Below, in pieces: positions 27,634 through 37,286 of a stretch of DNA of 64,000 nucleotides. Source of the stretch: Roseateles noduli (lineage in GTDB: Bacteria > Pseudomonadota > Gammaproteobacteria > Burkholderiales > Burkholderiaceae_C); NCBI GenBank assembly GCA_002205125.1, contig NIOE01000016.1, positions 142,627 to 206,626 of the forward strand. Direction: 5' to 3'. The position numbers and the translations under genes were made by a program. The number at the start of each line of letters is the position of its first letter. Position 1 is the stretch's first letter. Under the pieces are notes generated by a model. The model did not search any database, was not told where the DNA came from, and was given only the letters and a program-made list of their open reading frames with translations.

Positions 27634-29826
27634 ATGTCCAACACCGCTTCCCGCGCCGCCGCGCCGCGCCTGTCTCCCATTTCCCTGTCCGTCCTGGCAC
27701 TGCTGGTGCCCCTCGCGGTCCAGGCCCAGACCGCTCCCGTCGACGCGCCGGCCGCCGACGCGAAGTCCTCGACGAGTGCTTCGACCGCCGCGGGCGACAG
27801 CACCCAGAAGCGCCTGCTGGACGAGGTCGTCGTCACCGGCGTGCGCAAGAAGACCTTCGCGCCGACCACCGTGCGCGTGGGCGCCTTCCGCGACCAGGAC
27901 CCGCTGGACGTGCCGCTGACCAACAACGTGATGTCGCGCGACCTGCTGGACGCGCAGGCCGCGCAGGGCCTGTTCGACGCGCTGAAGAACACCGCCGGCG
28001 TGACCCGCTCGCAGGTCAGCGGCTCCACCTACGACAACCTCTCCATCCGCGGGATCATTGTCGAGAACCGCAGCAACTACCGCCTCAACGGCAACCTGCC
28101 CGTCGTCAACCTGATCGACATCCCGCTCGAGAACAAGGAGCAGGTCGAGGTCCTCAAGGGCGCGTCGTCGATGTACTACGGCATGGTGCCGCCCTCGGGC
28201 ATCGTCAACTTCGTGACCAAGCGCGCCGGTCCGACGCCGGTGACCTCGCTGACGACCACCGTCAACGACCACGGCGGCGCGAAGGTCCACATGGACATCG
28301 GCCGGCGCTTCGGTGAAGAGCAGAGCGTGGGCATCCGCGTCAACGCCGCGACCAGCAAGGAAGAGACCGGGATCGACCGCTACAAGGGCGACCGCGACGT
28401 GCTGACCCTGGCCGCCGACTGGCGCGCGACCGCCTGGGCCAACTTCAAGCTGGACGTCGAGCACTACCGCAAGAACACCAGCGAGCAGGCCGGCATCCAG
28501 CTGCCCGCCGCGGTGAACGGCGTGATCACGCTGCCGCGCGTGCCGGACAACAAGACCAACCTCGCGCCCGAATGGGCGCGCTACGACGCGCAGGCCAACA
28601 ACGTGCTGCTGCGCGGCGACTTCGCGCTGAGCGAGGACTGGGTGCTGAGCGTCGAGACCGGCCGCGCCCAGACCGGACGCGACCGCAACAACACGACCTT
28701 CATCAACTACAACCCGCAGACCGGCGCCGGCACGGCCAGCGTCAACACGCTGAAGGGCCAGAAGTACACCAACACCAACCACCGCGTCGAGGCCATCGGC
28801 CGCTTCGACACCTTCGGCGTGGGGCATGAACTGACCCTGGGCACGACCTACAACCAGCGCGAATCCGCCGGCTGGACCAGCGGCACGGCGACCGCGCCGC
28901 AGAACCTGTACGCGCCGGTCGACATCGCGCAGCTCAACCCGACGCTGCGCCAGGCCGGCTTCCCGTCCGAGATCAACGACCGCGGCCTGTACGCCTTCGA
29001 CCGCGTCTCCGTCGGCGAGCAGTGGCAGTTCCTGGCCGGCGTGCGCAAGACCATCTACCGCAGCGAGGCGACCAGCCCCACCGCCCCGGTCAGCGTGTAC
29101 CGCGCCGACAAGGTCACGCCCAACTTCTCGGTGATGTGGAAGCCGATGAAGAACCTGAGCGTCTACGGCAGCGTGCTGCGCGGCCTGGAAGAGACCGGCA
29201 CCGCGCCGCTGACCGCCGACAACGCCGGCCAGGTGCTGTCCCCGGCCGTCAGCAAGCAGCGCGAGCTGGGCGTGAAGGCGCGCGTGGGCGAGGTGCTGCT
29301 GCAGACCGCGGTGTTCCAGACGGACCGCGCGCTGACGACGACCATCAACCGCGTCTACCAGATCGGCGGCGAGGCACGTTATCGCGGCCTGGAGTTCTCC
29401 GCCAGCGGCGAGATCGGCCGCGACTTCGCCATCGTGGCCTCGGCGCTGCTGCTGGACGCCGAGATCACCAAGGTCGGCACCACCAACGCCGGCGAGCTGG
29501 GCCAGTCGCCGGAGAACACGCCGAAGAACACGCTGAGCCTGTTCGGCGAGTACCGCGTGCCGATGGTGCCGGGCCTGTCGCTGAACGCCGGCGTGTACCA
29601 CTTCGGCAAGCGCGCGGTGAACAACCTCAACCAGGGCTGGGTCGACGCCTACGAGACGCTCTCGATCGGCGCGCGCTACCAGTTCCGCGTCATGGACAAG
29701 GCGGTCAACCTGCAGGCCAACGTCGACAACCTGACCGACAAGAACTACTGGAGCACGGCCGGCAACAACCTGCTGGGCGTCGGCGCGCCGCGCACGGTGC
29801 GCCTGACCGCCAAGGTCGACTTCTGA
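27634..29826 (+). CDS. TonB-dependent siderophore receptor
   Basis: 730-residue outer-membrane receptor. A signal peptide ends near AVQAQ (residue ~32). An Ala/Ser-rich spacer and a TonB-box-like DEVVVTG (residue ~64) follow. The plug domain includes LLDAQAAQGLFDALKNTAGVT, LSIRGIIVENRSNYRLNG and VEVLKGASSMYYGMVPPSGIVNFVTKR. The 22-strand barrel ends LTAKVDF with the C-terminal Phe needed for outer-membrane insertion. The siderophore is unknown and no synthesis genes are nearby. A Fur box lies upstream and the PepSY gene follows by 25 bp. Confidence 0.93.
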   Translation: MSNTASRAAAPRLSPISLSVLALLVPLAVQAQTAPVDAPAADAKSSTSASTAAGDSTQKRLLDEVVVTGVRKKTFAPTTVRVGAFRDQDPLDVPLTNNVMSRDLLDAQAAQGLFDALKNTAGVTRSQVSGSTYDNLSIRGIIVENRSNYRLNGNLPVVNLIDIPLENKEQVEVLKGASSMYYGMVPPSGIVNFVTKRAGPTPVTSLTTTVNDHGGAKVHMDIGRRFGEEQSVGIRVNAATSKEETGIDRYKGDRDVLTLAADWRATAWANFKLDVEHYRKNTSEQAGIQLPAAVNGVITLPRVPDNKTNLAPEWARYDAQANNVLLRGDFALSEDWVLSVETGRAQTGRDRNNTTFINYNPQTGAGTASVNTLKGQKYTNTNHRVEAIGRFDTFGVGHELTLGTTYNQRESAGWTSGTATAPQNLYAPVDIAQLNPTLRQAGFPSEINDRGLYAFDRVSVGEQWQFLAGVRKTIYRSEATSPTAPVSVYRADKVTPNFSVMWKPMKNLSVYGSVLRGLEETGTAPLTADNAGQVLSPAVSKQRELGVKARVGEVLLQTAVFQTDRALTTTINRVYQIGGEARYRGLEFSASGEIGRDFAIVASALLLDAEITKVGTTNAGELGQSPENTPKNTLSLFGEYRVPMVPGLSLNAGVYHFGKRAVNNLNQGWVDAYETLSIGARYQFRVMDKAVNLQANVDNLTDKNYWSTAGNNLLGVGAPRTVRLTAKVDF

Positions 29827-29851
29827 TCGCCGGCCCGGGGAGCAACGAGCC

Positions 29852-30961
29852 ATGGCTCTGATGACCGCGCGCCGCGTGTGGATGTGGCTGCACCGCTGGA
29901 TCGGGCTGACGCTGGGGATGCTGCTCGCCGCGGCAGCGCTGCTCGGCTCGCTGATGACGGTGCTGCGCCCGCTCGACGAGTCCCTGCATCCGGAGCTCTT
30001 CCGGGCGCCCGCCCACGACGCGACCCATGAAGCGGCAACGGCCCTCGTCGCGTCGAGCACGCCATTCGAGACGCTGCGCCGCCGCGTGGCCGATGAATTC
30101 GGCCCCAAGGCGACGATGACCATCCGTCCCCCCCGCGAGGACGGCGAGTCGCTGCGCGTGGCGGTGCGCTCGCCAAGCTGGGCGGGCACGGTCTACCTGG
30201 ACCCGGTCAGCGTCGTCGAGCTCGGCCGGCGCGGCGAGACGGAAGGCGTCGCCAACTTCATCTTCGAGCTGCACAGCGAGCTGCTGCTCGGCGACACCGG
30301 CAAGGCGACGCTCGCCTTCACCGCGCTGGCCTACCTCCTGCTGCTGATCACCGGCCTGATCCTCTGGTGGCCGATGAACGCGGCGCAGTGGAAGCACGCC
30401 TTCAAGCTGAAGCTGGACAAGGGCGCGACGCGCAGCCTCTTCGACCTGCACCGCTTCGGCGGTGCGGTGCTGGGCCTGATGATCGCCGTGACCGTCGCGA
30501 GCGGCGCGTGGATGGCCTACCGGCCCATCGGCGGCTGGCTCAACGCGCTGGTCGGGGACGTCGCGCCCAAGCCGCCCAAGATCGAGAAGACGCAGGCCGA
30601 GCGCGTGCCGCTGGACCTGGTCGTCGCCGAGGCGCGGATGCGCTGGCCCGGCGCGATGCTCGGCTTCGTCCAGCTGGGTGCGGCGGACACGCGGCCGGTG
30701 CGGCTGCGCTTCAAGCTCGCGGGCGATCCGCATCCGAACGGGCTCTCCTCGATCTGGGCGCATCCGGTCGACGGCCGGGTGCTCGGCCAGCAGCGCTGGG
30801 ACGACCTGGACCTCGCGGTACGGTCCACCGCGTGGATCTACCCGCTGCATGCGGGCGAGCTCTTCGGACTCCCCAACCGCGTGATCACCGGCGTGCTCGG
30901 GCTGGCGCTGTTCGGCATGGGCGTCACCGGGGCGTGGTTGTGGTGGCGTCGGCGGCGCTGA
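29852..30961 (+). CDS. PepSY-domain inner-membrane protein
   Basis: 369-residue PepSY-associated membrane protein (PiuB-like). An N-terminal segment (WLHRWIGLTLGMLLAAAALLGSLM) is followed by a periplasmic PepSY-type region, two central segments (LAYLLLLITGLILWWP and LGLMIAVTVASGAWMAY), a second periplasmic region and a C-terminal segment before WWRRRR. Relatives are often iron-regulated and paired with siderophore receptors, possibly as flavin- or iron-reducing components. It forms an operon with the receptor. Its 3' end overlaps the convergent gene at 30924 by 38 bp. Confidence 0.88.
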   Translation: MALMTARRVWMWLHRWIGLTLGMLLAAAALLGSLMTVLRPLDESLHPELFRAPAHDATHEAATALVASSTPFETLRRRVADEFGPKATMTIRPPREDGESLRVAVRSPSWAGTVYLDPVSVVELGRRGETEGVANFIFELHSELLLGDTGKATLAFTALAYLLLLITGLILWWPMNAAQWKHAFKLKLDKGATRSLFDLHRFGGAVLGLMIAVTVASGAWMAYRPIGGWLNALVGDVAPKPPKIEKTQAERVPLDLVVAEARMRWPGAMLGFVQLGAADTRPVRLRFKLAGDPHPNGLSSIWAHPVDGRVLGQQRWDDLDLAVRSTAWIYPLHAGELFGLPNRVITGVLGLALFGMGVTGAWLWWRRRR

Positions 30962-33749
30962 GGCACCCGATCAGTTCGTCGATGCAGCGCGCGACCTCGT
31001 CGTTGTCGGGGTCCGCATCGAAATAGTGCGTGTGCGCACCGCCGCCTATGCAGAGTTCCTTGCGCGGCGGGTCATCGAGCGCGACGGCGCCCGGTTCGTA
31101 GAAATCCGCGCCGCGCTGCACGCCGTCCGGCGCCGGGCGCCAGATCCACCGGCCCACGTAGTCGCCGGCCGTGAACACGTTGGTCCACCGGTCGATGCCG
31201 AGATCGCGGATCTCCGGCCCGTCCAGCACCCAGCGGTAGAGGTCGGGGAAGCGCGCCGCATAGAGCTGGCGCAGCGGACTGCCGGCGGTGAACAGGTGGA
31301 CCTCGACTTCCTCCAGCCATCGACAGAGCACCGCCGCCCGGCTGCCGTCGCCCCGCCGGCCGCGATAGGCCAGGTAGCGGAGCAGGTCCGCCGTGATGAC
31401 GGTGCCCTGGCTGTGCGAGACGATGACCACGCGCGTCGCCCCTTCCTCCTTCAGGTGCTCCAGCAGCGCGACATAGCGCGCGAAGATGCGCGCCCGCGGG
31501 ATCGCGCCGCGCGGAAACTCGCGCAGGTAGTTGTCGACGTCCAGCATCGCGTCCAGCGGCGCGCGCAGCCACGGCGCGTACTTGGACAGGGTGCGCCCCA
31601 GCAGCGACAGCGCGCCCAGCGCCGACACCGACCCGGTGACGAAGGGCGCGAGCATCGCCTGCGACTGCAGGCCGCCGATGATCAGCAGCAGCTTCAGTTC
31701 CGCGACGAAGAACGGGGCGATCAGCTGCGTCGCCTCCGCCAGCAGCAGGAGCCCGATGACGATGCCGACGACGGCGCTGGCCAGCGCCACCAGCGACACG
31801 AAGTCCTCCAGCCGCTCGTAGCCGCCGGTCAACCAGCGGCCCAGGTCGCTCGCGCTGCCCACGTCCCGCTTCAACTCCGCCATCACGCTGGGCACCAGCA
31901 TCGCCAGGATGTAGAGGATCAGCGCGAACAGCAGCAACGCCACGGCGCAGAAGCTCGCCGTGCTGTAGACGTAGCGCAGTGTCAGGAAGCTCTCCGCCGG
32001 CAGCACGCGCGCGCTCAGCGGCTCAAGGAGCAGCTGGAAGCCCCAGAAGTCGGCCGCCACCTCCTGCTGGAGCTCGAACAGCCAGGGGTGGTAGCCCCAT
32101 TTGCCGGCCGCGTTCTCCAGCACCTGGTGCGAGGTCGCCCAGATCACCATGCCGACCGCGGTGAATGAGGTCATCGACACGAACAGCCCGAGCCGCGCGG
32201 TCGTGACGCTGGCGCGGGCCTCGGGCCCCAGCCTGGCCTGCCGCACGCCGCGGGAGATCCAGAACAGCAGCATGAAGGCGGCGACGCCCCACCAGAGGTA
32301 GCTGCCCAGCAGGGAGACCTCGAAGGCGCGCAGTGCGGCCCGGGTCCACCAGACCCAGACGTCGTCCTCCGGGGCCGGCGGCCCGGTCGGCGCCGCGGCG
32401 TGGCCCGGCGGATCCTGCGTCGGCGGGAACACCGACGGCGCGTCCCACATGGTCGCGGCGATGATGGCGTAGCTCGCGGCGAGGAACACCAGCCCCACCT
32501 GGCGCGTCGACACGAAGCGCCGGTCGGCCAGGCGCAGCCCGGCATCGCAGAGCACGGCGAGCAGGGCCAGCACCGCCAGGCCGAGCACCCACGGCGTGGC
32601 GTAACCGAGGTACAGGACGGCGCCGGCCAGCGCCGCCTCCAGCACCAGCACGACCCGCGCGGGCCAGGACCTCACCCATCGATAGGCCAGCCACCACGCG
32701 GCCAGCACCGGCCCCGCGACCGCCAGCACCAGCTTGGCGGAGTTCGCCGTCGATCCGCCGCCGCCCGATCCCGCGGGCGCACCGCCGTTGAGCACCGACA
32801 TCAGCACGATGAAGAGCCCGGTCAGCACCGATTGCAGGAACAGGTTGGACAGCAGGTGCGCGAAGGACCAGTCCAGCGCCGTCTGCAGACGCGACAGGCG
32901 CCGCCAGCCCTGCTGCGCCGCCGCCGGCGCCCGGGCGACCTCGGCGCCCTTGCGCGCCTGGTCGATCGTGTCCCGGGCGAGCTTGGACAGCCGGAACAGG
33001 ATGGTGAACAGCTCCGTGAGGATGGGCGGCAGCGCGCTGGACAGGCGCGACAGGTCGGCCCAGTACATCTCGTGGAAATCGATGCGACGCGCCGGCTCGT
33101 CCGTCGCGTTCGCATCGGTGCGCGTCAGCCAGATGCGCCGGCACTCATAGGGTTCCGCCGGCGTGCCGCCCCGCTGCGCCTTGAAAAGCAGGTAGTCGGT
33201 GAAGGCGAGCCCCTGGTCGGGCCGGTCGTCCGTGCCGCCCTTCGACCGGTCCGCCGCCCGCTGTCCGTGCGGCGCCGACGTCGCCGGTGCCGGTGCCGGT
33301 GCCGGTGCCGTTCGGACCGACGCCTCGTAGGTCGCCACCTGCGCCCGGACCTCGCCGTGATGCTCGCCTTGCGCGGCCTTGTCCAGCCAGCCCGGTCTCT
33401 GGAAGTCCGAGCGCAGCGACTGCCGCAGCGCCTTCATCGCGGGCGGCGTCTCGTGAGGATCGGGGGTCGCCGGCACGCTGCCCTCCAGCGGAGGGACCTG
33501 CAGCATCAGGCAATCCGAGGCCGCCTCGCTGTAGCGCACGCCATCCGGTGGTCTCGTGGTCAGCAGCGCGGCCAGCGTGCGGACGGTGTCCCCCGGCGCT
33601 TGGTCGGCGACCCCGTGCACCGTGACGACGGCGATCCGCTGGCGCGGTCGCGACGGCCCCCGGGCAGGAAGGCCTTTCCGCTCCCACGTCCGCACGCGCG
33701 CACGGCGGGCGCCGAGTGGATCGCGCTCGTCCGGCGCGGTATCAGCCAT
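30924..33749 (-). CDS. Large multi-spanning membrane protein with serine-hydrolase motif
   Basis: 941 residues from ATG 33749 (GGGGAGGGG just upstream). The N-terminal cytoplasmic part begins an alpha/beta-hydrolase-like fold, RIAVVTVHGVADQAPGD near residue 40. About nine membrane segments lie between residues ~270 and ~720. The soluble C-terminal domain has the nucleophile elbow RVVIVSHSQGTVITADLLRYL with Ser near 777, then VHLFTAGSPLRQLYA and a possible catalytic His in GGGAHTHYF near 915. The hydrolase fold thus appears interrupted by, or wrapped around, a membrane domain. Lipase or esterase activity at the inner membrane is an inference. Part of 32400-34028 is also open in the opposite direction, but that reading looks like a GC-driven shadow. 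Confidence 0.8.
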   Translation of the reverse strand: MADTAPDERDPLGARRARVRTWERKGLPARGPSRPRQRIAVVTVHGVADQAPGDTVRTLAALLTTRPPDGVRYSEAASDCLMLQVPPLEGSVPATPDPHETPPAMKALRQSLRSDFQRPGWLDKAAQGEHHGEVRAQVATYEASVRTAPAPAPAPATSAPHGQRAADRSKGGTDDRPDQGLAFTDYLLFKAQRGGTPAEPYECRRIWLTRTDANATDEPARRIDFHEMYWADLSRLSSALPPILTELFTILFRLSKLARDTIDQARKGAEVARAPAAAQQGWRRLSRLQTALDWSFAHLLSNLFLQSVLTGLFIVLMSVLNGGAPAGSGGGGSTANSAKLVLAVAGPVLAAWWLAYRWVRSWPARVVLVLEAALAGAVLYLGYATPWVLGLAVLALLAVLCDAGLRLADRRFVSTRQVGLVFLAASYAIIAATMWDAPSVFPPTQDPPGHAAAPTGPPAPEDDVWVWWTRAALRAFEVSLLGSYLWWGVAAFMLLFWISRGVRQARLGPEARASVTTARLGLFVSMTSFTAVGMVIWATSHQVLENAAGKWGYHPWLFELQQEVAADFWGFQLLLEPLSARVLPAESFLTLRYVYSTASFCAVALLLFALILYILAMLVPSVMAELKRDVGSASDLGRWLTGGYERLEDFVSLVALASAVVGIVIGLLLLAEATQLIAPFFVAELKLLLIIGGLQSQAMLAPFVTGSVSALGALSLLGRTLSKYAPWLRAPLDAMLDVDNYLREFPRGAIPRARIFARYVALLEHLKEEGATRVVIVSHSQGTVITADLLRYLAYRGRRGDGSRAAVLCRWLEEVEVHLFTAGSPLRQLYAARFPDLYRWVLDGPEIRDLGIDRWTNVFTAGDYVGRWIWRPAPDGVQRGADFYEPGAVALDDPPRKELCIGGGAHTHYFDADPDNDEVARCIDELIGCLSAADATTTTPR

Positions 33750-34027
33750 GGTGGTCCCCTCCCCACGATTCCCCCGCATCGTGACATCGGGGCGTGGTGC
33801 TCGTCACGCCCTTCCCCCAAGAGAGGGACAGCCGCTCGCCCCTCAAGCGGACGCCGCAGCCTCACGGCACGGCAGCTTTTCCCGATGCCGGCGCCTGCGA
33901 GCAAGACCCGGCCCCGCACCCCGCGTTCGAGCGTCCCCGACGACGGCGACGGACTCACCCTCCCCCGGGACTCCCATCTGCCCCGCTCGTGCGCCACCGC
34001 CTCCCTCACCCCGGTGCGCCCCACCTG

Positions 34028-35131
34028 ATGCCGCTGTACCACTTGCCTCCCTCGCCCATCCCGCCCTCACCGGTCGGGATGCCTCCCACGCCTTTCGGAC
34101 TGACGTCGTCCGACGGCTTCCCCGATCCCGCCTCGCCGCCGAACCCGCCGAACCCGCCGGTAGCGCCCCCCGCGCCCGACGCACCGGGCGAGCGCGCACT
34201 GGAACGGCGCTGGGCGCGCTCCATCGCGGCGCATGCGCTGTGGTCCCGGCAGGCGCCCATCGTCCCGCTGCTGCTGGACTGGCTGCGCGACGCCGAGCCC
34301 ATCGCCCGCGTGCTGGGCCCGGCGATGTGGCGGCACTTCGCACAGCATCTGTTGCAGCACGCCAGCACCCGCGACCTGCGCGCGATGGGGCTGGACGAGC
34401 GCGTCGAGTCCCGCGTCTGGGGTTCCTGGCCGGAATGGCGGACGGCCGGCTTCCGCATCGCGGATGCGCCGGGCCGGCTGCACCGGGCCGTCGTCTGGTG
34501 GGAGGACGGGCGGGCGCCCGAGTACCCCGACACCGAGCGCGTCTTCGAGATGCCCTACGGCGCGGCGCTCTGGCTCGACGGCCGGCTGCTGCCCTACCCG
34601 CAGGAGCTGACCTTCGGCTGCTCGATCAACGGGTCGGGCGAATGGATCGACGACCGCTACTTCGTCGTGGACGTCGACGGCCCCCAGGAGCATCCCGATT
34701 ACGTCGAGGAGCTGGCCAACGGCCGGGGCTCGGTGCTGAGCCTGCTGGTCGTCGACGCGCGCCACCGCACCTGCCATCTGCTGAACCCGCGCGCCCATGA
34801 ACCGTGGCTGCGTCCGCGCATCACCGTGCAGGCCGACGGCCGCTGGCGCATCGATCCCGGCACCGACGCCGGGGACGCCGATACGCAGTACGACGAAGAC
34901 GCCGACCGGCCGCCGGTGCCGTCGCGCCTGATGCTGCCGTCGGACCTGCCGCCGGCCTCCATCGAGGCCGAGATCCCCGACGACGAGGCCGAACCGCGCT
35001 CGCTGGCGCCGGCCTGGCGCCACGTCGTGGACGCCTGGAACACGGACCGCGACCGGCTGGTGGGCCTGCTCGGGGAGCTGAACTACGAGCTGGCCCTGGA
35101 CAGCTTCCGCGACGCCGCCTTGGGCTGGTGA
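34028..35131 (+). CDS. Hypothetical protein with proline-rich N-terminus
   Basis: 367 residues, not recognised. After a Pro-rich stretch (residues 5-52, PPNPPNPPVAPPAPDAPGE) comes a helical region (RRWARSIAAHALWSRQAPIVPLLLDWLRD), then a beta-rich region with many aromatics (RAVVWWEDGRAPEYPDTER, LTFGCSINGSGEWIDDRYFVVDVDG, LLVVDARHRTCHLLNP). No signal peptide or membrane segment is seen. The start is uncertain, since no clear ribosome binding site precedes ATG 34028. It is divergent from the membrane hydrolase (278 bp apart) and overlaps the end of the convergent LysR gene by 49 bp. I see no other gene in 33750-34027. Confidence 0.65.
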   Translation: MPLYHLPPSPIPPSPVGMPPTPFGLTSSDGFPDPASPPNPPNPPVAPPAPDAPGERALERRWARSIAAHALWSRQAPIVPLLLDWLRDAEPIARVLGPAMWRHFAQHLLQHASTRDLRAMGLDERVESRVWGSWPEWRTAGFRIADAPGRLHRAVVWWEDGRAPEYPDTERVFEMPYGAALWLDGRLLPYPQELTFGCSINGSGEWIDDRYFVVDVDGPQEHPDYVEELANGRGSVLSLLVVDARHRTCHLLNPRAHEPWLRPRITVQADGRWRIDPGTDAGDADTQYDEDADRPPVPSRLMLPSDLPPASIEAEIPDDEAEPRSLAPAWRHVVDAWNTDRDRLVGLLGELNYELALDSFRDAALGW

Positions 35132-36066
35132 GCGGCGGCCACCTCGCGGCAGCAGGTCATGAACTGTTCCGCCGCCGGGGAAGCCCGGCGGTTGCGCATC
35201 GTCAGCAGACCGACGGGCGGGAGCTCGATCGGCACGTCGATCGCCAGCGCCTTCGCCAGGCCCTCCTTCGCAAGATAGCGCGCGACGTTGTCCGCCACGA
35301 AGGCTGCCGCGCCGCGCTGGCGCAGGAAGGTCAGCGTGACCAGGAAGGACGCGCTCTCGACGATGTCGCTGGGCGGATCCAGCTGCTGTGAATAGAACAT
35401 CTGGTTCAGCTTGATGCGCGACGAGGCCCACGGCGGCGGCATCACCCACGGCATGCGGGCGAGTTCGGCCCACGGCGCCCGCTTCGACTTGCGGGCCGTC
35501 GCCAGCGGATGGTCCGGTCGCACGACGATGCGCATCGCCTCCTCGACCAGCGGCTCGGTCGCCAGGTCCGGCGCCGCATAGCCCGGCTCCAGCCGCGCGA
35601 CGATCACGTCCAGCTCGCCCACCCGCAGCCGCGGCAGCAGGCGCGTGAGGTCGCCTTCCTCGATGTGGACCGTCGTCAGCGATGAATGGCGCTTGAGGCG
35701 CTCCACCGCGCCGGCCACCAGTCCCGGCGTGGCCACCACCATCGCGCCGACACTCACCCGGCCCGCCGCGCCGCTGGCGACGGCGTCGATCTCGTCGCGG
35801 GTGCGCGCGAAGTCGGACAGCACCGAGCGCGCGAAGCGCACCACGGCCTCGCCGAAGGGCGTGGGCTCGGTGCCGCGCGTGGAGCGCGTGAACAGGTCCA
35901 GGCCGAACATGCGCTCGACCTCGGCCAGCGACTTGGACACCGCCGGCTGCGTCTGCGACAGGAACTCCGACGCGCGGCCGAGATGGCGGAACTGGTCGAG
36001 CGCCACCAGCATCTGCAAGTGGCGCAGCTTCAGGTTGGAACGGAGGACGCGGTCGATTTGGCTCAT
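35083..36066 (-). CDS. LysR-type regulator of the sugar-acid cluster
   Basis: 327 residues. The HTH lies at residues ~14-72 (LKLRHLQMLVALDQFRHLGRASEFLSQTQPAVSKSLAEVERMFG), followed by RSTRGTEPTPFGEAVV and the sensor domain. The longer N-terminus before the HTH resembles the GbpR/GalR-like LysR subgroup that controls sugar and sugar-acid catabolism. It is divergent from the Bug-family gene, with an inverted repeat in the 219-bp intergenic region, so it probably controls the 36286-42386 operon. Its 3' end overlaps the convergent hypothetical gene. Confidence 0.88.
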   Translation of the reverse strand: MSQIDRVLRSNLKLRHLQMLVALDQFRHLGRASEFLSQTQPAVSKSLAEVERMFGLDLFTRSTRGTEPTPFGEAVVRFARSVLSDFARTRDEIDAVASGAAGRVSVGAMVVATPGLVAGAVERLKRHSSLTTVHIEEGDLTRLLPRLRVGELDVIVARLEPGYAAPDLATEPLVEEAMRIVVRPDHPLATARKSKRAPWAELARMPWVMPPPWASSRIKLNQMFYSQQLDPPSDIVESASFLVTLTFLRQRGAAAFVADNVARYLAKEGLAKALAIDVPIELPPVGLLTMRNRRASPAAEQFMTCCREVAAAHQPKAASRKLSRASS

Positions 36067-36091
36067 GGACCGATCTTAGGAGCTTGGCGGC

Positions 36092-36117
36092 CCTTCATGC
36101 CGTTCATGACATGAAGG
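36092..36117. promoter_or_regulatory. Inverted repeat in the LysR/Bug intergenic region
   Basis: Perfect 8-bp arms CCTTCATG (36092-36099) and CATGAAGG (36110-36117) around ten bases that hold a further TTCATGA. It lies 26 bp upstream of the LysR start. Size and position suit a LysR recognition site, but this is not proven. Confidence 0.45.
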
Positions 36118-36285
36118 CAGTCCAGTTCTTCAATTGAGCTGCATGGACGGGATGCCCACAATGCATCGCACAGAGACCTCGCGGCCGTTGTCCGATCCAT
36201 TGACCGGTCGGCGCCATCGCCCAACGAGGCCCCAGCCCACGATCCCGATCGGTGCGAGCATCGATCCCGAGCCAGGAGACAAGAC

Positions 36286-37284
36286 ATGACCATCCGCATG
36301 GACCGCCGCCGCGTCCTGCTCGCCGGCGCCGCCGGCCTTGGCGCCAGCGCCCTCGCGCTGCCTCGCCTGGCGCACGCCGCCGCCTATCCGTCCGAGCGCG
36401 CCATCACTTTCATCTGCCCCTGGCCCGCCGGCGGCACCGCCGACGTGACGATGCGCTCGCTGTGCATGGCCGCGGGCAAGGTGCTGGGCCAGACCATCAT
36501 CATCGAGAACCGCGCCGGCGCGTCCGGCATGCTGGGCACCAAGGTGCTCTCGACCTCCAAGCCCGACGGCTACACGATCGGCCAGGTGCCGATCTCGGTC
36601 ACGCGCTTCGCGCAGCTGCGCACCGTGCAGCTGGATCCGCTCAAGGACTTCACCTATCTCGCCCGCGTCAACGGCCAGACCTTCGGGCTGGTGGTGCGCG
36701 CCGACTCGCCGTGGAAGACGCTGGCGGAGTTCGTCGCCGCCGCGAAGGCCAAGCCCGGGATGATCAATTACGGCAGTGCCGGCATCGGCGGCGCGACGCA
36801 CGTCGGCATGGAGGAGTTCAACCTGCTCGCCGGCATCCAGCTCAACCACATCCCCTACAAGGGCGGCGCCCCGGCGCTGCAGGACCTGCTGGGCGGCCAG
36901 GTGGACGCGGTGGCGGACTCCACCTCGTGGGCGCCGCACGTCAAGTCCGGCAAGCTGCGCCTGCTGGTCACCTGGGGCGCGACGCGCACCAAGGACTTCG
37001 CCAACGTGCCCACGCTCAAGGAAGCCGGCTACGACCTGGTCGTCGACGCGCCCAACGGCATCGGCGCGCCCAAGGGCATGGACCCGGCGGTCGTGGCCAA
37101 GCTGCGCGACGCCTTCCGCAAGGCGGCCGCGGATCCCGATTTCATCGCCACCTGCGACCGCATCGACTCGCCGGTGATGTACCTCGACCAACCGGACTAC
37201 GAGAAGTACATCGCCGCCACCTACCGCAAGGACACGCAGCTGATCGAACGCCTGAAGCTGCGCGAACTGCTGGCGAAGGGCTGA
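36286..37284 (+). CDS. Bug/TctC-family periplasmic solute-binding protein
   Basis: 332 residues with a twin-arginine-type signal (MDRRRVLLAGAAGLGASALALPRLAHA). The mature part is typical of the Bordetella uptake gene/TctC family: ITFICPWPAGGTADVTMRSL, IENRAGASGMLGTKVL, SKPDGYTIG, INYGSAGIGGATHVGMEEF and IPYKGGAPALQDLLGGQVD. It binds a carboxylic acid in the periplasm. No TctA/TctB membrane components are adjacent, as is common for Bug proteins. As first gene of the operon, it probably binds the sugar acid degraded by the enzymes that follow. Confidence 0.93.
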   Translation: MTIRMDRRRVLLAGAAGLGASALALPRLAHAAAYPSERAITFICPWPAGGTADVTMRSLCMAAGKVLGQTIIIENRAGASGMLGTKVLSTSKPDGYTIGQVPISVTRFAQLRTVQLDPLKDFTYLARVNGQTFGLVVRADSPWKTLAEFVAAAKAKPGMINYGSAGIGGATHVGMEEFNLLAGIQLNHIPYKGGAPALQDLLGGQVDAVADSTSWAPHVKSGKLRLLVTWGATRTKDFANVPTLKEAGYDLVVDAPNGIGAPKGMDPAVVAKLRDAFRKAAADPDFIATCDRIDSPVMYLDQPDYEKYIAATYRKDTQLIERLKLRELLAKG

Positions 37285-37286
37285 GC

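Noticed and set aside
31026..34027. Two long plus-strand frames opposite the membrane hydrolase
   Set aside because: Composition is Arg/Gln/Ala-rich with no motifs, while the minus strand encodes membrane segments and a hydrolase elbow.
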